DNA of 12,350 nt. Source: Hyphomicrobiales bacterium. Its GTDB lineage: Bacteria > Pseudomonadota > Alphaproteobacteria > Rhizobiales > JAKIUO01. The stretch's first letter is position 1. Every line of letters starts with the position of its first letter. The notes beneath the pieces are model-generated. The model worked only from the letters and a program-made list of their open reading frames with translations. It made no database searches and was not told the DNA's origin. The stretch is taken from positions 1-12,350 of the forward strand of contig JALXEI010000277.1 in the NCBI GenBank assembly GCA_027069645.1, read 5' to 3'. Of this stretch, positions 6,854 to 12,350 are shown in pieces. Made by a program: the position numbers and the translations under genes.

Positions 6854-8278
6854 CTAGCCAAGCTTTCCGAGCCAGCGTACAAGGCGATGCAGTCCGGGAC
6901 TGGTCAGGCTCCCGGTATAATATGTATAGGCAACCCTTTTGGAGATCTCGGAGAGGGTGGGGTAGGGTGAAATGAACTCGGTCATGGCCCTGATTTTCAT
7001 TTTGTGCGTGATGGCGAAGGTCCACATCTGGATGATTTCTCCGGCATTGGGACCGACAATTGTTGCCCCGAGGATGCGCCCTTTGGGATCCGTTATGACC
7101 TTGATGAACCCCTTTATATGACGTTCGGCAACGGCCCGGTCATTTTCGGCATAGGGCCAGCGCAGAACACGGATTTTCCGGCCGATTTTTTGCGCTTCGG
7201 CTTCCGAAAGACCAACATGGGCCAGTTCGGGATCGGTGTAGGTGACCCAGGGCACGGCATCTGTGGTCACTTTTGCCGGCAGGCGGAACAGGGCGCGACG
7301 AATGACAATTCCGGCGTGATAGTTGGCCATATGGGTGAATTGCAGCCCCCCGGTGACATCACCAATGGCAAACACCCTTTTGTTCGTGGTAAGCAGCGCG
7401 CGCGAGACTTTTATGCCGCGCCGGTCGGCCTCGATACCGGCTTTTTCCAGCCCCAGCCCGTCAACGGTCGGTTTGCGTCCGGCGGCAACAAGCAGATGCG
7501 ATCCGCGGATAGTCTTGCGCATTTCCCCCTTCGAAATATGGGCAATGATGCCATTTTCGTCTTGCTCGACGCGTTCCACCCTGGTTTCGGAATGGATTTC
7601 AATTCCCTCGTCAAGCAATTGCTTCAGAACGACAGCCGCGGCTTCGGGATCATCTTTGGCAAAGGGGGTGAAGGCTTCCAGCACCGTCACTTTTGATCCA
7701 AGACGCCGAAAGGCCTGGGCCATCTCCATGCCGATGGGACCACCGCCGATGACCAGCAGATGTTCGGGAAGATTCTGCAATTCAAAGACATTTTCATTGG
7801 TGAGATAGTCAACCTGCTGAAGGCCGGATACAGGGGGCAGGGCGGCGGCGGAACCGGTGGCGATGACAAATCTGCGGGCCCGGATTTCATAGCCTCCGGC
7901 TCGTACCGTGCGGGGATCGGTGAAACAACCGGTCGCCTCGATCACCTGCACCCCCAGACCTGAAAAGCGCTCGACACTGTCATTGGGGGCGATTTGGGCG
8001 ATAACGTCTTTGACATGCGCCATAACGCGTGGGAAATCGACTTCAGGTGTGGTTGAGGTGATTCCGAAATCGTCTGAAGTGGCGATCTGGCGAGCGCGTT
8101 TGGCCGCCGCCAGCAGGGCTTTTGAAGGCACGCAGCCGGTGTTGAGACAATCACCGCCCATTTTGCCTTTTTCGATCAGAACGATATCGGCCCCCAGTTG
8201 AGCCCCCGCCGCCGCAACGCTGAGGCCACCGGATCCTGCCCCGATGATACAAAGGTCAGGCGTCAGTTTTTGCACCAT
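6854..8278 (-). CDS. Mercuric-reductase-like FAD/NAD(P) disulfide oxidoreductase
   Basis: A 474-residue class I pyridine-nucleotide-disulfide oxidoreductase. The FAD-binding GAGSGG is at 13-18, the redox-active pair C44-LNTG-C49 is in GGDCLNTGCVPSK, the NAD(P) site GGGPIG is at 178-183, the second FAD motif FAIGD is at 303-307, and a dimerisation domain runs from about 345. Such enzymes pass electrons from NAD(P)H through FAD to a dithiol and then a substrate. It is not a typical lipoamide or glutathione reductase: where those carry HPxxxE, this has Y439-P-T-L-S-E444. It is not a full mercuric reductase either, because it lacks the N-terminal metal-binding domain and the C-terminal Cys pair. 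The substrate is unknown. The start lies 5 nt after the TMEM64-type gene, so the two are surely co-transcribed. Sequence after 448 (YTYYTGSLTSPGLHRLVRWL) may be a membrane-facing tail. Confidence 0.92.
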   Translation of the reverse strand: MVQKLTPDLCIIGAGSGGLSVAAAGAQLGADIVLIEKGKMGGDCLNTGCVPSKALLAAAKRARQIATSDDFGITSTTPEVDFPRVMAHVKDVIAQIAPNDSVERFSGLGVQVIEATGCFTDPRTVRAGGYEIRARRFVIATGSAAALPPVSGLQQVDYLTNENVFELQNLPEHLLVIGGGPIGMEMAQAFRRLGSKVTVLEAFTPFAKDDPEAAAVVLKQLLDEGIEIHSETRVERVEQDENGIIAHISKGEMRKTIRGSHLLVAAGRKPTVDGLGLEKAGIEADRRGIKVSRALLTTNKRVFAIGDVTGGLQFTHMANYHAGIVIRRALFRLPAKVTTDAVPWVTYTDPELAHVGLSEAEAQKIGRKIRVLRWPYAENDRAVAERHIKGFIKVITDPKGRILGATIVGPNAGEIIQMWTFAITHKMKIRAMTEFISPYPTLSEISKRVAYTYYTGSLTSPGLHRLVRWLGKLG

Positions 8279-8283
8279 AAAGT

Positions 8284-9078
8284 CTAGCTCTTCCTGAATT
8301 TTTTGAAAAACACCGGAACAAGTGCGATGATCGCCAGTCCGGCAAAGGCAATGAGTAGTTCGGGGGTGACAAGATCACCAGGGTCAAGGGAAAAGCCGCA
8401 TCCTGTGTCAGTGGGCCGAATGCCCTCTGTATCATTGCGGTTGACGCAATGGCCATAGGCGATGTCCTGCGCTTCAATCACAGAACCAAGACCGGCGCCA
8501 ATATAGGCAAAGGTATAGGTGGCGGGCATGATGCCGAAAAAGGTGCCAATGAAATAGGTCATGGTGCCCACGCCAAGCAGAGCCGGGGCGATATTCACCA
8601 GCCAGAACGGGAAAACCGGCGCAAGGCGTAAAAAGAACATGTAGGAAAGGGCATTTTCCGCAAAGCCGTCGCGCAGTTTTTCAACGAACGGTCCGGCCTT
8701 TTCGGCCAGCGCCGCCCCCAGCGAGGTGCGCACGATAAAAAAGATCAGCAATGCTCCGATGGTGGCACCGGCAACGGTTGCCGTACCACCGATCAGCGGG
8801 CCAAACAGAAAGCCGCCGAGAATGGTAAAGAAGGAGCCAACCGGCAGGGACAGTGCCGTCACACCGGCATAGGCAGCGGCAAAGGCCAGCGCCGACAGCC
8901 AGAAATGATCGGCGACAAGGCCGGTGATCAGCTTGCGATTGGCGGCCAGTTGATCAAAGCTGAAATAGTGATGCCAGCCCATCGCGTAAATGAATGCGCC
9001 AAGGCCGAGGACAACGAAAAGCGGGGCGAAACGGGCCAGCATCGAAGCCTGCCCTTTCTCTTCCGTAATTTCATTCAT
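8284..9078 (-). CDS. TVP38/TMEM64 (VTT-domain) family membrane protein
   Basis: A 264-residue polytopic membrane protein of the VTT/SNARE-associated superfamily, distantly related to DedA. Visible family segments are SLPVGSFFTILGGFLFGPL (77-95), FFLRLAPVFPFWLVNIAP (148-165) and GIMPATYTFAYIGAGLG (182-198). Hydrophobic helices occur at about 18-34, 60-80, 85-117 and 145-200, and a final helix at 240-257. A polar insert (about 203-238) carries C211 and C227. Family members are proposed lipid scramblases or transporters; the actual substrate is unknown. The frame is open up to 9258, but the family-like sequence begins after the Met at 9078, which I chose as start; no strong ribosome site marks it, so other starts are possible. 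It is the first gene of the leftward operon. Pairing this family with a flavoprotein reductase is a known recurring arrangement as far as I recall. Confidence 0.87.
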   Translation of the reverse strand: MNEITEEKGQASMLARFAPLFVVLGLGAFIYAMGWHHYFSFDQLAANRKLITGLVADHFWLSALAFAAAYAGVTALSLPVGSFFTILGGFLFGPLIGGTATVAGATIGALLIFFIVRTSLGAALAEKAGPFVEKLRDGFAENALSYMFFLRLAPVFPFWLVNIAPALLGVGTMTYFIGTFFGIMPATYTFAYIGAGLGSVIEAQDIAYGHCVNRNDTEGIRPTDTGCGFSLDPGDLVTPELLIAFAGLAIIALVPVFFKKFRKS

Positions 9079-9434
9079 GACGGGTTTGGCCTCGACTTGC
9101 GATTGTTCCGGATCTGATGGCGTACGAGCCAATCCTGATGCGCCGGGATTGATTCGACAAGGTCTGATTTGGCGTACTATATCAGTTTTATGCAGGACAT
9201 GCTCGTCACATCTGCATAACTTGTGTGTGAAACGACCATGCCGGTGGCGAAAGGGCACGGTGTTGTATTGACTTCGGGGGCGGCTTTTCCTATAAGCGGG
9301 GCTTGCATTGAATTATCTCCGGGAAAATGCGCAATCATTTGGATCTTCCGGCTTGTGAAAGCCGATGTGATCCGGTTTTCTGCCGGAGCCGGGGGCCGTA
9401 AATTTGACTTGTTGGCGAAGCCAGGAGAAGAAAC
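9079..9434. other. Divergent intergenic region and rpmH leader
   Basis: This 356-nt region lies between the leftward TMEM64-type gene and rpmH. It holds the rpmH promoter (9268-9296) and a leader of about 130 nt with a small hairpin ggctt/aagcc closed by GTGA (9350-9363), a second stem tccgg/ccgga (9371-9375/9383-9387), and a 24-codon frame at 9327-9401. No clear leftward promoter and no DnaA-box cluster were seen. The frame upstream of 9078 stays open but does not look like family sequence. Confidence 0.6.
9268..9296 (+). promoter_or_regulatory. Sigma70-type promoter of rpmH-rnpA
   Basis: TTGACT (9268-9273), a 17-nt spacer, then TATAAG (9291-9296): one mismatch from consensus in each box and ideal spacing. 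Transcription would start near 9303, leaving a leader of about 130 nt before rpmH. It is the only strong vegetative promoter I could see by eye in the window. Confidence 0.78.
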
Positions 9435-9569
9435 GTGAAACGTACCTATCAACCCAGCGTTCTTGTACGCAAGCGCCGCCACGGATTTCGCTCGCGCAAG
9501 GCCACCAAAGCCGGACGTGTTGTGCTGGCAAGACGCAGAAGCCGGGGACGCAAAAGGCTGTCGGCCTAG
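9435..9569 (+). CDS. rpmH: 50S ribosomal protein L34
   Basis: A 44-residue, very basic protein starting MKRTYQPSVLVRKRRHGFRS and ending GRKRLSA, the full and highly conserved L34 sequence. L34 is a small protein of the large ribosomal subunit that sits within 23S rRNA. The start is GTG, and AGGAG at 9423-9427 lies 7 nt ahead. It is followed after 119 nt by rnpA, the classical partner. A strong promoter lies about 140 nt upstream. Confidence 0.98.
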   Translation: MKRTYQPSVLVRKRRHGFRSRKATKAGRVVLARRRSRGRKRLSA

Positions 9570-9688
9570 CCGGGATTTCTCGCATGGAAAGCTGTTTCCT
9601 GCTTGCCTTTTGATCCCGCTGCACAATTTCGCCATTTGAAAATACGGTCTGGCGGATAACTGAAATCCGGCCCGTTTGTGAGGGCACA

Positions 9689-10141
9689 ATGCGTTTCCAT
9701 TTGCTGACAATCAGGAAACGGGCAGATTTTCTGCGGGCGCGCAACGGGCGTTATTTCGCCGCACCCGGGCTTGTTTTGCAACTGGCACCGGAAAGTGAAA
9801 AAAGCTGCGATCCTGTCGCTGATTCTGCTGAACCAGCGCAAAAAAATCCCGCCCGTTTCGGGTTTACCGTTACCAAAAAAGTTGGCAATGCCGTGATCCG
9901 CAATCGTATCAGGCGACGGCTGCGGGCTGCGGTGCGCGAGATTGCTCCACAAAAGGCCCGCCCGGGGTGCGAATATGTCTTGATCGGCAGGAAAAGCACC
10001 CTTAAACGTCCTTTCATGTCTCTTTTGCACGATCTGACCATTGCCTTTGACAGGGTGCATGGTAAGAGGGGCAAGGGAAACAGACCCCGCATGAAAGGCC
10101 CACGGGCCGGGAGCGGGAAAAATCGCAATAATCGAAAATAG
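9689..10141 (+). CDS. rnpA: Ribonuclease P protein component
   Basis: A 150-residue basic protein that binds the RNase P RNA and helps it remove 5' leaders from pre-tRNAs. It begins with the typical LTIRKRADFLRARNGRYFA segment (5-24) and contains the diagnostic RNR motif in KVGNAVIRNRIRRRLRAA (64-81), preceded by GFTVTKK (58-64). After the fold ends near residue 124 there is a basic, low-complexity tail (GKRGKGNRPRMKG onward) of about 25 residues, longer than in many homologues and probably disordered RNA-binding sequence. The ATG at 9689 has only a weak GAGGG ahead of it, but no better start keeps the N-terminal motif. It lies between rpmH and yidC as in most bacteria. Confidence 0.96.
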   Translation: MRFHLLTIRKRADFLRARNGRYFAAPGLVLQLAPESEKSCDPVADSAEPAQKNPARFGFTVTKKVGNAVIRNRIRRRLRAAVREIAPQKARPGCEYVLIGRKSTLKRPFMSLLHDLTIAFDRVHGKRGKGNRPRMKGPRAGSGKNRNNRK

Positions 10142-10201
10142 TGCCAATCGGCGCAATAACGCCCGACAGGCACAGGTTTAACCAGTTCGGCAGGCCTTGC
10201 A

Positions 10202-12094
10202 ATGGATCAGGATAATAATCGCAACTTTATGCTGGCAATCGTTTTGTCCGGCCTCGTTCTGTTGCTCTGGCAGGTTTTTTATGCCGGACCGCAAATGGAA
10301 AAAGAGCGCCTGAAGCGCCAGCAGGCGGCTGAATTTGCCGCCGGTAAAAAAGGCCCCGTTTCGGGGACAGTACAACCGGGTACGGGCCAGCCTGCTCCGG
10401 TGGCTGGCAGTGCACCCGTTGCTGCGCCGGGATCAGCTCCGGTCCCTTCCGCCGCCACACCGGGATCGGCCCCTGCGGTTCCAGGTTCGGTTGTAGTCAA
10501 TAAGGCCGACCGGGCTACCGTGCTGGCGAAGCATCCCCGTTATCGGATCGATACACCCGGTCTGACAGGGTCGATCTCGCTGAAAGGGGGGCGCATTGAT
10601 GATATTGTGCTGCGGAAATATCACGTCAGGGTCGATCCGCAAAGCCCCAGGGTTACGCTGTTTTCACCTGCGGGAAGCGAGCATCCGTTCTATGCCGAAT
10701 ATGGCTGGTCGGTCGCGCCGAACAGCGGTATCAGGACTCCGGGGCCGGACACGGTCTGGAAAGCGCAGGGGGCTGGTACACTTGCCCCCTCCAGCCCCGT
10801 AACGCTTGTCTATGACAATGGTCAGGGAATCATCTTCAAACGGACCATAAGTGTCGATGAAAACTATATGTTTACCATTCGTCAGAGGGTGGAGAACAAA
10901 TCTTCAAAAAACGTGACGCTATATCCCTATGCGCTGATTTCCCGTCACGAGATGCCACAGGTCGAAGGGTTTTATATTCTTCATGAAGGTCTGATTGGTG
11001 TTCTCGGGGAGGAGGGGCTTGAAGAGGTAAAATACGACAAAATCCTTGAAGACAAATCCATGACCTTCAAGGCATCAGGCGGCTGGCTGGGAATCACCGA
11101 CAAATACTGGGCAGCCACAATTGTACCCGATCAAAAGACCGCTTATGAAGCGCATTTTTCGGGGCGTCAGAATGACAATACCACACGTTTTCAGGCCGAC
11201 TATCTGCTTGGCGGCGTGCAAATTGCACCTGGTGAAAGCCATGAGGTTACCGGCAGATTGTTTGCCGGAGCCAAAAAAGTTGATCTCATCGACAAATATG
11301 CCGAGCAGTATAAAATCAAACAGTTTGATTTGCTGATTGACTGGGGCTGGTTCTATTTTATCACCAAGCCCATGTTCAGTGCTCTTCATTTTTTCTTCGG
11401 CCTGTTTGGCAATTTTGGTGTCTCCATCTTGCTGGTTACCGTGCTTGTCAAATTGCTGTTTTTCCCTCTCGCCAGCAAGAGCTATGAGAGCATGGCCAAG
11501 ATGAAAGAATTGCAACCGGAAATGGTGCGTATTCGCGAGCGCTATGCTGATGACAAGGTCAAACAACAGCAGGAAATGATGGCCCTGTACCAGAAAGCCG
11601 GTGCCAATCCCCTGTCAGGCTGCTTGCCCGTACTGATTCAAATTCCGGTCTTTTTCTCGCTCTACAAGGTGTTGTTTGTGACGCTGGAAATGCGTCATGC
11701 GCCCTTCTTTGGCTGGATTCACGACCTTTCGGCACCGGATCCAACCACGTTTCTCAATCTGTTCGGATTGCTGCCGTTCGATCCGCCCGCCTTTATGTCA
11801 ATCGGCGTCTGGCCCTTGCTGATGGGAATTACCATGTGGATTCAGATGAAGCTCAATCCGCAACAGGGGGATCCCACACAGCAGATGATTTTCAACTGGA
11901 TGCCGGTGGTCTTTACCTTCCTGCTGGCCTCGTTCCCTGCCGGTCTGGTGATCTACTGGGCCTGGAACAATACACTGTCGATCATCCAGCAATGGTACAT
12001 AATGAAGAAAAACGGTGTTGAAGTGGACCTGCTGGAAAATACCGGTCTGCGAAAACTTCTGGCGCGGGCGGGTGAAAAGACCGGAAAATCATAG
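10202..12094 (+). CDS. yidC: Membrane protein insertase YidC
   Basis: A 630-residue YidC/Oxa1-family insertase that places membrane proteins in the inner membrane, alone or with SecYEG. TM1 is at about 8-27, followed by an Ala/Pro/Gly/Ser-rich linker (about 52-97, several GSAP repeats), the large periplasmic P1 domain (about 105-365), and the conserved five-helix core (about 383-600). The core has K417 at the place of the E. coli groove Arg366, then SMAKMKELQPEM (430-441), a cytoplasmic hairpin, and NPLSGCLPVLIQIPVFFSLY (469-488). Length is usual for a Gram-negative YidC. Only a weak CAGG at 10191-10194 precedes the ATG. It begins 60 nt after rnpA; the yidD gene often found between the two is absent. 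engB follows after 64 nt with no terminator seen. Confidence 0.98.
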   Translation: MDQDNNRNFMLAIVLSGLVLLLWQVFYAGPQMEKERLKRQQAAEFAAGKKGPVSGTVQPGTGQPAPVAGSAPVAAPGSAPVPSAATPGSAPAVPGSVVVNKADRATVLAKHPRYRIDTPGLTGSISLKGGRIDDIVLRKYHVRVDPQSPRVTLFSPAGSEHPFYAEYGWSVAPNSGIRTPGPDTVWKAQGAGTLAPSSPVTLVYDNGQGIIFKRTISVDENYMFTIRQRVENKSSKNVTLYPYALISRHEMPQVEGFYILHEGLIGVLGEEGLEEVKYDKILEDKSMTFKASGGWLGITDKYWAATIVPDQKTAYEAHFSGRQNDNTTRFQADYLLGGVQIAPGESHEVTGRLFAGAKKVDLIDKYAEQYKIKQFDLLIDWGWFYFITKPMFSALHFFFGLFGNFGVSILLVTVLVKLLFFPLASKSYESMAKMKELQPEMVRIRERYADDKVKQQQEMMALYQKAGANPLSGCLPVLIQIPVFFSLYKVLFVTLEMRHAPFFGWIHDLSAPDPTTFLNLFGLLPFDPPAFMSIGVWPLLMGITMWIQMKLNPQQGDPTQQMIFNWMPVVFTFLLASFPAGLVIYWAWNNTLSIIQQWYIMKKNGVEVDLLENTGLRKLLARAGEKTGKS

Positions 12095-12158
12095 CAATGG
12101 TCGTTCAACCTGACTGTTTGACGAGAACCGGCCTGTGAGGGTAAAGGGGGCTTTATTC

Positions 12159-12350
12159 ATGGCAGAAAAGCCCGATGATCTGGCGGCTGCAACCAGACTT
12201 TTCGCAGGACAATGCGATTTCCTCAAGGGGGTTGTCGACATGGCCCGTCTGCCGCATGATGACCGCCTCGAGATTGCCTTTGACGGGCGCCCCCATGTCG
12301 GCCAGTCGAGTTTGCTCAATGCGTTGCTGCGGCGAAAGGCGCTGGCACGG
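12159..12350 (+). CDS. engB: Ribosome-biogenesis GTPase EngB/YihA-like, 5' part, altered P-loop
   Basis: The first 64 codons of a gene running off the window, in the usual place after yidC. The frame MAEKPDDLAA...DRLEIAFDGRPHVGQSSLLNALLRRKALAR aligns by eye with EngB/YihA N-termini (FLKG, LEIAF-GR--VG-SSL-NAL--RK-LAR). EngB binds GTP and aids assembly of the large ribosomal subunit. The G1 loop is unusual: the family form GRSNVGKSS reads G43-R-P-H-V-G48-Q49-S-S51 here, so the phosphate-binding lysine is Gln, and Asp42 replaces the usual Ala before it. Each difference could be a single base change. It may be a divergent paralogue, an impaired gene, or sequence error. A GAGG with a GGGGG run lies about 10-20 nt ahead of the ATG. 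Confidence 0.8.
   Translation, partial: MAEKPDDLAAATRLFAGQCDFLKGVVDMARLPHDDRLEIAFDGRPHVGQSSLLNALLRRKALAR

Noticed and set aside
6854..8278. Calling the flavoprotein a true mercuric reductase or lipoamide dehydrogenase
   Set aside because: It lacks the metal-binding N-terminus and C-terminal Cys pair of the first, and the His of the HPxxxE motif of the second; no mer genes or dehydrogenase-complex genes are nearby.
9079..9258. N-terminal extension of the TMEM64-type protein up to the ATG at 9258
   Set aside because: The extra 60 residues are polar, Arg/Cys/Pro-rich and unlike the family; they overlap the likely regulatory region ahead of rpmH.
9079..9434. Replication origin near rpmH
   Set aside because: No dnaA gene and no cluster of TTATCCACA-like boxes; rpmH is not a reliable origin marker in alphaproteobacteria.

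Overview
This window looks like chromosomal DNA from an alphaproteobacterium with a moderately high GC content. The evidence is the rpmH-rnpA-yidC-engB order, an ECF sigma factor overlapping a non-zinc anti-sigma factor of a type common in that class, a cytochrome c'-type c556 protein, and the style of the 23S and 5S rRNA. I cannot fix the genus. Most of the window is ordinary chromosomal backbone, with one small mobile-looking repeat and a few unusual protein features.

Layout, left to right. (1) Positions 1-732: the 3' end of a 23S rRNA gene, a spacer with hairpins but no tRNA, a 5S rRNA gene, and a strong intrinsic terminator that ends the rrn operon. No tRNA-fMet follows the 5S gene. Positions 733-964 hold no supported gene. 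(2) 965-2992, + strand: one large membrane protein joining a DedA-type lipid transporter domain, a PAP2 phosphatase domain with all three catalytic motifs, and an LssY-like C-terminal domain. (3) 3032-5037, + strand: a possible ECF-type promoter, a small exported c-type cytochrome, a strong hairpin, then an ECF sigma factor and its membrane anti-sigma factor with an ATGA overlap. (4) 5049-5312: a 264-bp element with near-perfect terminal inverted repeats and nested internal palindromes. It lies exactly between two convergent genes and supplies part of the stop codon of the right-hand one. (5) 5311-9078, - strand: an apparent operon read right to left, comprising a TVP38/TMEM64-type membrane protein, a mercuric-reductase-like flavoprotein disulfide oxidoreductase, and a sensor histidine kinase with no adjacent response regulator. 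(6) 9268-12350, + strand: a clear sigma70-type promoter, rpmH (GTG start, 44 codons), rnpA, yidC, and the 5' part of an engB/yihA-like GTPase gene cut off by the window end.

How the genes fit together. The last block is the conserved ribosome, RNase P and membrane-insertion cluster. The fused DedA-PAP2 protein would couple dephosphorylation and transbilayer movement of a polyprenyl or other lipid phosphate in one polypeptide. The cytochrome and sigma/anti-sigma genes could form one self-activated envelope-stress unit. The TMEM64-flavoprotein-kinase operon suggests a membrane-associated redox or detoxification function with a sensor attached. All three are inferences from domains and spacing.

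The observations most worth a second look are the palindromic element at 5049-5312, the loss of the invariant P-loop lysine in the EngB-like protein (Gln49), the triple-domain lipid protein, and the Tyr in place of the usual active-site His in the flavoprotein. I found no CRISPR array, prophage, transposase gene or defence system.
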